Of a stretch of DNA of 64,000 bases, positions 1 through 12,109 are shown in pieces. This DNA is from Polytrichum commune (Eukaryota; Streptophyta; Polytrichopsida; Polytrichales; Polytrichaceae): assembly GCA_950295325.1 (NCBI GenBank), contig OX485803.1, forward strand, positions 73,857,554-73,921,553, in the 5' to 3' direction. A model generated the notes under the pieces. That model ran no database searches, was not told the DNA's origin, and saw only the letters and a list, made by a program, of their open reading frames with translations. Numbering within the stretch: the stretch's first letter is position 1; the number at the start of each line of letters is the position of its first letter. A program made the translations under genes and the position numbers.

Positions 1-59
1 GTTTCGTCCCTCTGCTAGAGACCTCACGGATAACTCTATGTCCAGTGGAGTCAAGTTTT

Positions 60-496
60 ATATTTATTAAACATAATGTAGCCTATAGCTCAGGAAGATG
101 GGTAGAAGCCGGCTGGTTGGAACAATTTCCTGCCGTAAATCACTAGCAGCACCAAGCCATGCACAACACACTAAACGCTCAACGGGAATCGAACCCGGAC
201 CATCTAGAGTATAATACAAATACCCTCCCTCAACCAACCAAGGAAACATGACTTGGTGACCATCGACACAAAAAGACCCCTACTTATACTACACCACAAT
301 TATCTAATACTCACTAATCAAACACCAAGGGCTACTCTTATCTGTTTACTGGCTACTAAAGTGTCTATTCTCGAAAGAGGAGAGTAGTCTTGTACCAATG
401 TTCCCCTGCCCGGTGGGCACTGGCTCATTGACAAGACGAACAGACACTCTATTCACGCCGGCCTCGAAAGGGGACCGGAGTTTCTATCTATCTATC
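60..496. mobile_element. SINE-like retroposon with 14-bp target duplication
   Basis: The 14-mer TGGAGTCAAGTTTT occurs at 46-59 and again, exactly, at 497-510, bracketing 437 bp. This is the length of duplication expected for LINE-mediated retroposition. On the minus strand 183-196 reads as a perfect tRNA B-box (GGGTTCGATTCCCG), with an A-box-like stretch at 227-243. The plus-strand end is a (TCTA) run just before the right duplication, which would be a 3' tail if the element points the other way. Orientation is therefore unresolved. No coding capacity is seen. Confidence 0.55.
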
Positions 497-1099
497 TGGA
501 GTCAAGTTTTCATACAAATTGGGTGGCAGAAATCTACTGTAATTAATATTTTATCATCTACGCCAGTTGAAGATTTCAGGAGCATCATACTTGGAAGGAA
601 AAGGAGCTCCGAAGCAAGCGGCATCTCAAACTTCGAGGTGCGTTGACGTTTTCAGCAGATTGCAATTAGGGTTGGGAGTTTTCGTTTTCCCCCCTCTATG
701 TGAGGTTTTTCGCGAAGGCGTCACATGCCATTGGCGAAATTCATTGCAATTAGGGTTGGGGATCTCGAGTGTTTTGTGAGCTGGTTGAAAGGAACGTGCT
801 TCTATTGACAATTGGACTGAATCCAAGGGGTTTTTCGCAAGGATAGGAGCTCATTAGGTGGCATTTGAGTTCCCCAGTGCAACGTTGATGTTTCTCTTCG
901 TTACAAAATTTGGATCCCAAGTCAAAAGGAAAAGCTTGAAGGAAGTTCTGAAGAACTTAGATTGCGGAGGCACGCAACAACACGATCGCGAATTCCAACA
1001 GAGAAGCAAGCCTCACTTGCTCACGTTGTCGCTCACAGTGGGTTTGTTCTGTCCCTTCGCCATTTTGCCACCTCCCACCTCCGACTCCAGCTCATCCAA
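497..1099 (+). promoter_or_regulatory. Probable strumpellin promoter/5'UTR with telo-box motifs
   Basis: The sequence GCAATTAGGGTTGGG occurs twice, at about 663-676 and 747-760. Both copies contain TTAGGGTT, the reverse complement of the plant telo-box AAACCCTAA, a promoter element of housekeeping genes. A good donor (CCAAG/GTAAGCC-like, GT at 1100) follows, and nothing downstream before 4569 looks coding. I infer this is the promoter and first non-coding exon of strumpellin. Confidence 0.3.
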
Positions 1100-4000
1100 G
1101 TAAGCCTCTGCAACAATTCACTCATATTATGGCTGCTTCTGGAAGTGGCTTGATTCAATAATTAATGTGCGCAACTGCACTTCGTGTTAGGGTGTTCATA
1201 AACGTGAGCATACAATTTACGAGGTTCCTTAGATCAAGATTGTAAGGAAGGCTAAGTACTTCAGATGGAGGGTGAATCTCCTTTTGTCTTGTATGGACAC
1301 TGGGATTGCTGATGAGATCATCCTTTGGAGAGCAATCCCCTTCTACATCTTTCAGGTGCTTCGAGTGGTATAGGCCCTGTGAGGATTAGGATTAGGGTTG
1401 AGGGTTGAATGGCAGAGGGTTTAACATCAGTATTGCCCGAAGTAATGCCGCTCTTGGGAGCAGAACAATCATATTGTCTTGAAAAGGATAATGTTAGGCA
1501 AACTCCTCATGTGCTCTCTGAGTTTCTGACCCCAAGGAGAATATATCAATCTTTGTCATTATCATGACTAGGGTTTAACATCAGGACTCGAAATTGCCCC
1601 GCCATTGCTGTGTAGGTTAACTTTAGCAGAGCTTTTGAAAGATTGCTTTGAATTCGTTGAGGTTTAATTTCTGTATGTATATTGGATTCACAGTATTTAC
1701 AAGCTTTATGTTGGGACCCATCAACACATGCTCCTCCTGCATTCCTTTACCTTTCTTTCTTGCAGACACAGTTGATAGGGAGCACTAAATCTGAGGAGAT
1801 TCATTTACATGCGCTGTGTGTTTTAAGTCAGTTTTTTGGGAGCTGGGTATGTAGTGGAGTTGTTTGACCAGAGGTGTTGTGGTTTAGGGTTTGTCACTCT
1901 CCCGAAGATGCAGTTCTCGGTAGACAACTGATACGCGTTACAGTGTTCTTGCTATAGAAGAGTGTAAGGAGGCAGGAGAAACTTAGAGAGGACACTTCCA
2001 CATTTAAAAGTAAATCCAGACTAAATTCAAGTTCTAGTCAAGTTGTGGAAGGTGATTCATTGGATGTTGTTGAGGTTGGGGTTGGTGAATCCAAACAAAA
2101 GAGGTTTCTCTCCATGTCTGGAGGATTGGCAATTTGGAGGGGAGAAACAACTCAATTGAAAGGGAGCATATTGATAGTTAAATTTTTCAACTTAAGGTTT
2201 TTATGGATTGAATATATTTGAAGGAGATTTACTAAACAGACAGAGAACATACACTTTTGAAAAGGACTTGAAGACTTAAAGGGATTCATTCACATGTTTT
2301 GGCTAGATAAGCTCTCAGAACTATATAGCCACAAAATGTGTGCATTCATGCGCTTTTTATTGTGTCATGGGCAACAAAGGTTTCTTGGTGTCGAGCTGGT
2401 GCACAGACAAGTGTCAACTTGTGGCCATACATCTGATATACTGAAGAATATCAATGTCTTGAGTGGCATAGATTCGATTCTATGCAACATATGATGATGT
2501 CTCCTCTTAACTAAGTTAGGCAATGGTCATAATCCAACAACCTTCAGCTGCGGTTCTGGATGGCCCTATGTGAGCAGAATGTTTTGCATCTTTGGATCAA
2601 CTTGATTTATGTACATTATAGGAGCTTGAATCTTTGCTTTGTACCAATGTATGGATTATTGATCATTTGTATAGAGTTTATGTTGTATTTGATGTAGTTT
2701 GCAGCTCCTGATTCAGACTTATGGAAAAAGCTGAATGAAGAAGTTGGATGCGCATATTTAGTGAAAAAGAAAAGAAATAAAGCAGGAAAGTACTAAAAAT
2801 GACATAATTGTTTCTTTTTGTTTATCTGAAACCCTCACAATATTGTCAAGGTTGGTGGTTGGAGTGGAGATTGAGGCTGGGATTGACAGTTTTTGGTAGT
2901 TAAGTCCTTTGGGGCTCGGATGGGTTGCAGATTTGCTATTGAGGATTGAATCAGCAATTAATAACACTCTAACTATAAATGAATATATTCAGAGTACATG
3001 ATTTTATTTATTTGTGATAAAGTATGCAATAAAACTTGAACAGTATAATGATATCAGTATTAAGAATAACTCCCAAGGAAAATAAAACTAATGGATTAAA
3101 AACATTTCAGTAGTAGAGACCATACTAAGAATATAAAACATTTCTGCAGTAAGAACGGATTCAACAGGAAGAAGTTTAATAAGTAAATTAAATTTGAACA
3201 GTATGTAACAGGAACTTCAGCAAGTGAACAGTATGTAACAAGTATATGAATTCTCTAATTTCTAATTTGAATATACAAAATTGATGTGAATTGTTTAATA
3301 ATGCTCAATTTGGTGGTAACATGCCTTTGTTATTATCTTATGCATTGTTGCTGGATATATTCACATACCTGCAGATCTCCTGTAGTATATGAAGTTGTTG
3401 GAATATACATGAAAACGAGAGAAAATATTCTTGACTCCAAGGGTGTGTGTTAGTGTCCTGTTATAATGGAGCACTACATCAAGCAATGCTGGAGTACTAT
3501 GGAGGGTCTCATAATTGAACATGTGACAATACTGATCATTTGCTTTGAACATGTGTACGGTTTTGACCTTGCTGTTTCTTCATTTTGAAAAATTGTGATA
3601 GTAGTCAAAGTGATAATAGTTGGAAGATGTAAGAAAGTGGGCCTAGTATTATCTGGGGGGGGGGGGGTTTGAATACCCTTTTGTTCTGTGATGGCTTTTT
3701 AAACTTGTAGATTGGCTTGGATTGACACTTGTGAGGGTGCATTTTTCTCTTTTGTTATGAGGCAGTCACAGGAAACTTCCTAGCTTCTTACATGGTATGG
3801 AGGTATAGATTCCTCTGGGAGGTGCATCTTCTGCAAAGCCTATCTCATTAGATTCTTCAACCACCTACAGTATACTTACACAATTTTTGTCAAAGGTTGT
3901 GATTAGCAATGGGTATCCCTAGTTATAAGTATCTTAGCATGAAATTTTCGTTTTTGGCTTTTGTCTTCCTACAGTGATTTTGGTGATAGTGCCCCAAAAC

Positions 4001-4532
4001 CAATTCAGCCAACATGGAATGAATTTCTGAACTTCAACATATTCTGATCTTCATTTGCATAACTCTCAAAACTTAGGAATGTAGAGAAAGTTTTGCACAT
4101 TGATCAAAGCTGAATTACAAGCTGAGGAAGCTTCAATCATGTTTGTCTGTTACGAAGGGTGAACACTAGATCAACTGTCTTATGAATATGTTTTTTTCTG
4201 TTAAAGTGGACATACTGGTATGGAGTTTCCAACTAGAATTTGCTTGACCTCCTCGGTAGTGTACTGACCTTTCCCAATTGTGTCTTTTGACTAGAGTTGC
4301 TGTCAATTGTATCAAAAAAAGGAGTGGATATAATTGACTCGTAAAGAGGAGCTGGGAACCTTTGAAGAGTGCCGGCAATGGAAGAAGCACTGCAATTGAT
4401 CTTGCACTGCCTGGGTTAGTGCCAACTAGCAGTTCACATGGTTTCTGAATCATGATCCTTGAGGCTCCCCCTTAGGGTTTTGTGGATTGAAAAATGGCTT
4501 TGGAGCTACAGCAGATTGTTGCCGTATTTCAG
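1100..4532 (+). other. Candidate 5'UTR intron of strumpellin; no gene seen inside
   Basis: The stretch is AT-rich and stop-filled on both strands. It could be one intron from GTAAGCC at 1100 to the pyrimidine-rich acceptor TATTTCAG ending at 4532, 36 bases before the start codon. A run of 13 G lies at 3655-3667. A separate short transcript cannot be excluded. Confidence 0.3.
3655..3667 (+). repeat. Poly-G tract, 13 nt
   Basis: An uninterrupted run of 13 G. It is one of seven G or C runs of 12-15 nt scattered in non-coding parts of this window. Confidence 0.9.
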
Positions 4533-4568
4533 GTGAAGACTGTACATGCCCCTGTGGTTGGATGACAC

Positions 4569-7500
4569 TTGAACACCATGTCGCAATACGGCGGTAGTCC
4601 GCTGAGGAACAGGATGCTTGTGAGCAGCAGCAGCCGTCGCATAGGGGCCATAGAGGCAGCAGCAGCAAGTGAGGTGCTGTTGGGGCTGGTGAGCAGGGCG
4701 CAAGCACTCATAGCTGAGCTGCTACGCCTCTCGCAGCATGTGCCAGCAGCATTCCAATCACAGCAGAAAGATGGGAAATACTCTGCTCTGCTGTTTGATT
4801 TTAAATATCTGAAGTCTCCAGAGCTTTATGAGGAGCAGATTGAGGCCGACTCTGCCCTTGTGGCATTGGATGATGAGTTTCGGGAAGAGTGCAGTGCTGT
4901 GGCGGAGCGCTTCTTCCTACTCTTTGATGGAATTGTGAAGTACTACAAGGATTTGCGGAGGTACCTGGATGAACTACTGGAGGGGGGCACATCATACATT
5001 CAGGAGACGATAGATAGTGTACTGGAGGATGAAGAGGGTCGGCAGCTGTTGGTGGAAGCTCTGACACTTCATGGTGTGCTTCTGCTGCTACTGGAGCACC
5101 GACTGCCAGGGAGTCTGAGGGAGCAGCTACTGGTGGCACATTGTAGGTGCCGGGGTTCGACTGATTTTCTCAACTTTGAGGAAATTCAGATGCTGTGTCG
5201 GATGTTGCCAGTGGTGACTCCACGAACTAGTTCGGCACTGGCATCAGTTGCATCATTCTTGCAAGGATCAGCAAAGGACTCTTATTCAGTGCTGCCCAAC
5301 ATGTTGATGCTTTATAAACCTGAGGAGATGTGTGCACGGTTCCCGCTGCCAAACCGGCTGATGAGGTTGGCCATTGCCCGGTTGCGGAGCGATGATCTCT
5401 ACAACCAGTTGCGACATTATCCCAACCCAGAGCACCGCTGCGCTGCACTGGGAGGACAAGCAGCTTGCTTATATGTCCTTCTCAATTTTGTGCCTGAGGT
5501 CTTGCAGTCAGACTCAGTGGTGATGAAGGACATAGTGGACAAATTTCTACAGGTTTGGTGGGTCCTCCCAATCTACATGGGCTTTATGGTTGATTTGTCA
5601 ATTGCATGGGACCATTTCAAAGCTGCTAAAGCAGCATTGGCAACAAACACTTTGCCACAGTTTGTGCGCGAAGTTGCACGAAACTATGGCTCCGATGTGC
5701 CTCAGCTTCTGGCAGAGTTGAGGAGTTTTCTTTCTGAAGGGGTGCTGTCACAGGAGTTTGTCCTGAGCAGCATGACAAACTTGCTGGCTTGCTTGCGAGA
5801 CAGTAATGTCACCCTCCGCTGGCTTCTTCTGCATCATAATAGTACAAACAAGAAACTGCGAGATCTGGTGGTCTCCTGGGGAGGACTGAACAACGATGGA
5901 GTGATGGCAAGCAATGAAGCGCTCCTTTCTCTCATTCTGGAAACTGCTACCCTAGAGTTTGAGTTGAAGCAAGTTTATGGAGATCTTCTTGAGGGGAAAG
6001 AAGCACAATGGGCGCAGTGTAAAAATCATGCAGCTGATTGTATGCAAGAGCTGTCTGATTTCTTCTCGGGATCAAAGGTGCTGTCACGGAAAGTTAAGGA
6101 TGAGAATCTACAGAAATGGTTCTTATTATTGGGACAACAGGTGAGGTCTCTGGATTGCAAGTCAGAAGGAGTGCGGGCTGGTAAGAAGATCCAGCAGATG
6201 ACATTGGCTCTAGAGAAAGTGGAGCAATTTCATCAAATAGAGAGTAGCCTGCAAATCAAACAGTACTTAGGGGAAACACGAACCCAGCTTCAGCAAATGT
6301 TGCGCACTCTGAATGTGCAGGAAGGTATTCTCGCCACCATCTCAGTGTTGAGCGATGCGGCCTATGCTTGGGGACTGATTGTGGGATTCACCCCACAGAT
6401 TCATACACGTATTCATGCTGAGCCTTTCACTGTCCTCAAACTATCCTGTTTGTTTCTCAAGTTAAGATCCATCCTTGACATTCCACTGCTTCGAATCTCC
6501 CAGTGTGGGAGCATGGACCTCTACTCTGTTTCAGAGTACTACTCATCTGAGCTGGTGGCTTATGTACGGTCTGTCATGGAAATTATACCTGTGAGTATGT
6601 TCAGCATTCTCAACGAGGTGATAGCAGCACAAACAAAGCAGCTGCATGAGCTGCCTGGACGCCTTGAAAAGGAGAGTCTTCGGGATTATGCACAGCTCGA
6701 GGAGAGGTACAAGTTGGCAAAGGCAACACATCGTGTTGCAGTGTTTACACAGGGCATTATGGCTATGAAGAAGACCTTCATGGGAGCTATTGAATTGGAC
6801 CCCTGGCAGCTCTTGGAGATTGGGATACGCAAACAGCTGGTGAAACAGGTGGCCGCCTCCTTGCACACGAGCTTAGTCTTCCCTGCTGGTGGACCTTTGG
6901 AGCTTGAGGATCAATTACAAGAATTGTTGCTGATACTACAAGCACAGCGGCGATCTATGGAGTATTTTCAAGACTATGTGCATGTACATGGGCTTCAACT
7001 GTGGCATGAGGAATTCACACGAATCATCAACTACAGCACTGAGCAAGAGTGTAATGCTTATGTAAAGAGGAAAGTGCAAGACTGGCAGAGTGTGTATCAG
7101 GATCCTGCCAAACCTATTCCACACTTCCCAGCCCCTGCAAAGGACACCTCCATGGCCAACAATTTTATGGGGCGCTTGGTGCACAAGCTCTTGCAGCTTA
7201 CCGATCCTTCCAAATCAATGTACCTGGTGCCCATGAGTGGCTGGTTTGATGCCCAAGGCCAAGAACTTGTGGGATTACGTTCTCTGGCCTTGTTACAAAC
7301 TACCTTGGGAGCTGCAGGATTAACGGGACTGGATCGGTTGTTGGGTTTTCGCATTACAAGTGACATCCGACAAGCAGTTACGTATCTATCTTCCCAGGCA
7401 GAGACTACTATGGTGAAGGAAAGCCTAGTTTCCCTGAAGAGTGTGTTGACCCCTTCCTCATCCATCCCTGACCCTGGTCCTATGGTGTACACTCAGTACT

Positions 7501-8210
7501 GCACTCGTGTTGGAGCTAGTGCTGCAGGATGGAGTGCCTGGGTGGAAAGTGTGTCTCGAATAGGGCAAATTCAACTGCTACGGTGCTTGATTGGTTCCCA
7601 TTTGCGGGCTTCCGCGAAATTTGAATCCAGCACAATCTCGTATGCTCTTGATGCAATGAACAAGGCAGTTCTGGGTGACATCTCAAATCCTAAGGCAGCT
7701 GGGACTATTGGAGGAGAGAGCATGGAAGTGAAAGGACGCCTACTAGGGGAGCTGCGAAAGCAGCTGCAATTATGTGGCCTATATGCACCAATGCACTCAG
7801 TCTACATCACAACCATACCATCAGATGCTTGCGCCCTCTTATTGTTCCTCATTACAATTTCTCAGTTGCCAAGGTATGTGTTGGACAGCCACCTGGGGAC
7901 ACTTACCAGCCGAATGAAGAAAGCGGCCCTTGATTGCTGCCCGTTAATTGTAGGGGTTGGGACACTCCTCCAACAACTGCATCCCTGCCACACTATTGCA
8001 TATGTTCGCTATCTGGGTCAGTACGTTCGAACATATGCAGAGAGCCCTTCTATACCAGACAAACCAGCAGCAGTGGAGGGCCACAAATTGGCTAGTGAGG
8101 TGGTGAATGTGGTGGCATGGCTTTTAGCATTCTCCAAGTACATGGACCATCCTCAAGACCTTCTCACCTCCCATTTACCTCCCCTTATTGTAGACAGCCT
8201 TGCCACATGA
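4569..8210 (+). CDS. WASHC5: Strumpellin (WASH complex subunit 5)
   Basis: One open frame of 1213 residues, slightly longer than human strumpellin (about 1159). It matches the family over its whole length. Examples are ALIAELLRLSQHVPAAF near residue 47, RLRSDDLYNQLRHYPNPEHR near 270, IVDKFLQVWWVLPIYMG near 325, LRDYAQLEERYKLAKATHR near 704, IINYSTEQECNAYVKRKVQD near 818 and TLGAAGLTGLDRLLGF near 911. Strumpellin is a large helical scaffold of the pentameric WASH complex, which activates Arp2/3 to build actin on endosomes for cargo sorting. The first ATG (MNTMSQYGG) is used; a second in-frame ATG at residue 4 and another at residue 16 are alternatives, and only the first 40 or so residues are poorly conserved. 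No coding intron is visible. No other WASH subunit lies in the window. Confidence 0.96.
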   Translation: MNTMSQYGGSPLRNRMLVSSSSRRIGAIEAAAASEVLLGLVSRAQALIAELLRLSQHVPAAFQSQQKDGKYSALLFDFKYLKSPELYEEQIEADSALVALDDEFREECSAVAERFFLLFDGIVKYYKDLRRYLDELLEGGTSYIQETIDSVLEDEEGRQLLVEALTLHGVLLLLLEHRLPGSLREQLLVAHCRCRGSTDFLNFEEIQMLCRMLPVVTPRTSSALASVASFLQGSAKDSYSVLPNMLMLYKPEEMCARFPLPNRLMRLAIARLRSDDLYNQLRHYPNPEHRCAALGGQAACLYVLLNFVPEVLQSDSVVMKDIVDKFLQVWWVLPIYMGFMVDLSIAWDHFKAAKAALATNTLPQFVREVARNYGSDVPQLLAELRSFLSEGVLSQEFVLSSMTNLLACLRDSNVTLRWLLLHHNSTNKKLRDLVVSWGGLNNDGVMASNEALLSLILETATLEFELKQVYGDLLEGKEAQWAQCKNHAADCMQELSDFFSGSKVLSRKVKDENLQKWFLLLGQQVRSLDCKSEGVRAGKKIQQMTLALEKVEQFHQIESSLQIKQYLGETRTQLQQMLRTLNVQEGILATISVLSDAAYAWGLIVGFTPQIHTRIHAEPFTVLKLSCLFLKLRSILDIPLLRISQCGSMDLYSVSEYYSSELVAYVRSVMEIIPVSMFSILNEVIAAQTKQLHELPGRLEKESLRDYAQLEERYKLAKATHRVAVFTQGIMAMKKTFMGAIELDPWQLLEIGIRKQLVKQVAASLHTSLVFPAGGPLELEDQLQELLLILQAQRRSMEYFQDYVHVHGLQLWHEEFTRIINYSTEQECNAYVKRKVQDWQSVYQDPAKPIPHFPAPAKDTSMANNFMGRLVHKLLQLTDPSKSMYLVPMSGWFDAQGQELVGLRSLALLQTTLGAAGLTGLDRLLGFRITSDIRQAVTYLSSQAETTMVKESLVSLKSVLTPSSSIPDPGPMVYTQYCTRVGASAAGWSAWVESVSRIGQIQLLRCLIGSHLRASAKFESSTISYALDAMNKAVLGDISNPKAAGTIGGESMEVKGRLLGELRKQLQLCGLYAPMHSVYITTIPSDACALLLFLITISQLPRYVLDSHLGTLTSRMKKAALDCCPLIVGVGTLLQQLHPCHTIAYVRYLGQYVRTYAESPSIPDKPAAVEGHKLASEVVNVVAWLLAFSKYMDHPQDLLTSHLPPLIVDSLAT

Positions 8211-9375
8211 CCTGGGCTCTCTTGTAATCATTGTGCAGCCATTGTTGTAAAGGATATAGAACTTAGTATTGGATGGCTCCTGTTCAGTGCCATTTTTATC
8301 ATGTTCTGGGCCATCATGAGCCCATGTCAAAGTCAACCTTTCGTAGAGCATGCGTATAGTGCATTTATAGTGCCAAGTTTGCACTCGAAGACCACTGTCT
8401 TTGGCTGCGCAATTGTAGCCGAGATTGGTCTTCTTGAAATGTACCATTAATATCACATTTTTCCCCTTGGTTCAGGGTTCTGCAACGAGAGGCTCGCTTC
8501 ATAGTGCATATGTTGAGGAAAGTTTCATGTATTGTTTTTCTATAGTTTCGGGGACTTGTAGACTTGATATCAAAACTGGTTTGTCCATTTGATCCAATAA
8601 CAATGTGGAAATTATTCAGTGATGTGTATTGTCCAACGAGAGCTAATATATGAAATGACTTCCACAAGCAGATATGTTGTAGTAGTCCAAATTAGAAATG
8701 TGGCATTACATTGACAAGGATTTCAGAATGTAATTTTTTGCAATCTTGTACAAATTAGTTCAATGAGACTTGATGGACAGACTGGTTAAATAGACTTATT
8801 AAATCAGGACATCCCAAGAGTTTTACACAGGGAGACCATGGAAACCTAGGCACCTGAGATTTAGACTAATAGAACAAAACATGGATGACCTCATAATATC
8901 AATAATTACAAAACCAGGTTCTGTTTTAATATCTCCATAAATGACCCCATATTGCATGTTAACTACCACATTGATAAGGAAAATGCTTCATGTTTATGAT
9001 ACTCTGTACATATTACTGTAATACACTTTGAATTCATGTATCCAAGCTTATTTTGAATGAACCCACATGATTACAAGTAATCAACATCCTCATTAAAGTC
9101 ACTTTTGTTGTGAACAGCAATAATTAGAAAGGGAAGCAACTTCAGTGTGGAGTCTTCTTGACCTTCCTTTAATATGCTCTTCATATTGCAATGAAGAGCG
9201 GATTAGTTTGAGTACACTAAGAAACACATCGTGCATCAAATAGGATGAAGATATAACAACTTAGAATACAAAGGCCTCGCTGTGAATGTTTCAAGTACTG
9301 AAATCTGCAAGAAATGCTTCCATAAGTTCTACCTGGCCCCTTTGCCCTGAGCAGCACTACATCACCTAACATGGT
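8211..9375. other. Intergenic, 3' flank of strumpellin
   Basis: AT-rich and stop-filled; presumably the strumpellin 3'UTR followed by spacer up to the CACTA terminus. I see no gene or clear repeat. Confidence 0.6.
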
Positions 9376-10302
9376 CACTACAACAAAACACGTATGTTTT
9401 TACCAGATTTTTTTACTTCTACAAGTGAGAAAATATTATTGTCATTAAAAATGACCAATCGCTTCAGACAAGCAATGAAGTATGGGCCTAGTCATGTCAG
9501 ACATGACGTTCCCAATGAACACGTTCCTAATGGTAGTGAAGTTTAGTTGACTACACCTACATTACTTCATAAAGTAATGTCTGTCTTCACTACGCCTCGT
9601 TAATATAAGTAAGATAAGACACACCTCCATATGACTAAGCATAGTGATATCCAGACACTAGCACCAATCATAAATGGTGTCTAGGAAAATTTGCACTGCA
9701 CTGCACTAAGTCATATCATGTGCAATGCATAGACATATGAACCAAAGTACTAGTTAATAAGAACAATATGGTTAGTACAAAGATGGTTCAAGCTAACTAA
9801 CATTGTGTAATTTTTATTCTACACATTACTACCTCTAATGAACTTGGACAACAATGAAACCAATTAATAACTCTACGTAGTAAGTGTGTGTAATTGGACA
9901 TAGTAAATAAATAAGACAACATCATATATCACTCACTATACGTAGTGATATATACTTTACTATGTGGAGTAAAGTTCGCTTCAATCAATGGTATTTGGCT
10001 TACTTTGTGAAGTCATGCGATAGGTATACGACTCAATTATGTATTACTAGTAGTGAAGTTTGTATGACTTTGTTAAGTGCCATATTTTGGATAAGTAAGA
10101 TTTTGTTGACTAAAAAGTGAGAGATCTCAATACCAAACAAAATACGTATGTTGTGGGAATCGTAGAAGAAATTTTTTTGCGCCTAAAGTCTCCGACAAAC
10201 AAACACACATTCTCCGCACCTTCTCATCACAAGGGGATAGTAGCTAGGGGTCTATTTGACATAGCTCAGTTGACTAGTACAATTGAAGACTTGTAGTGGG
10301 TT

Positions 10303-10545
10303 ACAATGATCGGGGAGAACCGGCAATTAGTTACAAATGAACCAGTTGAGTTTGAGAAATAACCGGTTGAAGTTCAAGACTGTAGGAAAATTGCCGATCA
10401 TTTTGGAGGAATCTATAGAATAATATACCCCAATTTAATAAAGGAAAACCAGAGGATATCAACATGTAACCGGTTGGACTTTCAAACACTAGGCTCTCGA
10501 CCGTTCATGCCCAAAAATCTCCCCGATCACTGGTGAGTTAGTGTC
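10303..10545 (+). repeat. ACCGGTT-rich repeat, copy 1
   Basis: It contains TGAACCAGTTGAGTTTGAG, AACATGTAACCGGTTGGA and ATGCCCAAAAATCTCCCCGA. The same order of motifs recurs at 10602-10845 in direct orientation and, for the second half, at 11930-12060 inverted. It lies inside the CACTA element and has no coding capacity. Confidence 0.75.
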
Positions 10546-10601
10546 AAGTCAAATCTCTTCTCTTCTTTTTGTGTGTTAATGACTCGATTTGTGCGAAGCT
10601 A

Positions 10602-10845
10602 TAATGTCCGGGGAGCACCGGTGGTTAGTTACGGATGAACCGGTTGAGTTTGAGAAATAACCGGTGGAGATTCAAGACTTGGGGAACACTACAATGTCAT
10701 TTTAGAGGAGTCTATGCAATATATCTCGAATTAGTAAAGAGGACCCGAAAGATCACAACATGTAACAGGTTGGATTTGGAAACAACACTAGGATCTTGAC
10801 CAATTATGCCAAAAATATCCCTGGACACTAGCGTGAAGCACGTTG
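10602..10845 (+). repeat. ACCGGTT-rich repeat, copy 2 (direct)
   Basis: Diverged direct copy of 10303-10545, about 300 bp downstream; compare TGAACCGGTTGAGTTTGAG and AACATGTAACAGGTTGGA. Confidence 0.75.
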
Positions 10846-11929
10846 AAAGTGGGCCATGTTAAAGTGGATCTTTTTGTTTTTCCCTCCTTGTTGTGCCTAT
10901 GAAATATTATGTCACTTAAATCACATTTATCTAATATTTAAGTAAAGCTAGACCTCGAGCTAGACTAAGTCCAAGTTCATTATTATAACATGATGAATTC
11001 TATTATAGGATTCTACAATAAATCACATGATTAGATATCTCAATAGAATGTGTATAGTTGACTAGGACAATACTATAGCAGTTTTTCCTGATTGTATTCT
11101 CACTATTCAACAATCATTTTATATGATTTTTAACATTTCAAAATAGGTTTTTGAATTTTTATTCATGCATTAGTAGCATACACTCAAGTAATCACCATGG
11201 ACTCACATATCTCTCATAAAATCAAGATATCTCATCAGAAGTGTATCAACGGATATGACCATAGAGTTGAAGCAACCCAAAAGTCCCAAATCACTTAAAT
11301 AATGTCATACTTCCTCACGTTGGCTCTTTAAATGGTTTGCGAGGACAACACCACGGCGACTCAAATGAAGTGAGTGAGGAGAGCGACAAGCTCACGTTCC
11401 TTAACAAATTCCCAACAAGTTCTTACTCTCAAGTTCCACTCAACATTGTTTGAACGCAATCACCTATTGAAATTAGGTACTATCTTCTTGTGTTTGTATC
11501 TTGCTTGATTCTCACTCAAGTGAAATGACCGCTCACCACCATCTATATTCCCATTGTCAACCCTATGTGTCTTAGCCCTATCTTAGTCTACTCTACCCCT
11601 CCAATAAAAAACTATGTATTGAAAAACTAGCCATCAACCTTCCTTTGACCCTATGAACTCCCTAGGCAATTGCCCAATTGAGTACACGTGCATCACTTTC
11701 CCTTGCACGTGACTCAACCCAAGTCTCACATATGTGTGGTGCAATAACGTTCGAGAACATAAAATGCCTTATTGGTATCAAGAATGACAATACCATGCAA
11801 AGATTGATATCTAATTGTTATCTTCAATTCTACAAAATTTCTTTTATAATGTATTTCATATTTAGATTGATATCATGTGGATATGTGTGCATATTTGGTG
11901 TGAATAATTGAGGTCATTATATGGTACGC

Positions 11930-12060
11930 ATCAGTGCCTGGGAAGTTAGTTTTTGGGCATAGTCGGTCAAGATCCTAGTGATTCCAAATCCAACCGGTTA
12001 CATGTTGACATCTTCCGGTTTTTCGTTATACATTTGAGGTATATTCTTGTTCATTTTCCC
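11930..12060 (-). repeat. ACCGGTT-rich repeat, copy 3 (inverted)
   Basis: Read on the minus strand, this segment repeats the AACATGTAACCGGTTGGA and ACTAGGATCTTGACCG parts of copies 1 and 2. With copy 2 it forms a possible pair of inverted ends about 1.2 kb apart, which would fit a nested foldback or TIR element. Confidence 0.6.
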
Positions 12061-12109
12061 TTAGTAAATAAGAAACTTCTTGGGATTACATTCATGAAGT
12101 GAGATTGAA

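Noticed and set aside
181-245. A tRNA gene
   Set aside because: A perfect B-box is present but no acceptor stem, D-arm or anticodon arm can be folded around it; a tRNA-like retroposon fits better.
4450-7492. Several minus-strand frames of 60-131 codons over strumpellin
   Set aside because: All are antisense to a full-length conserved protein and resemble no family.
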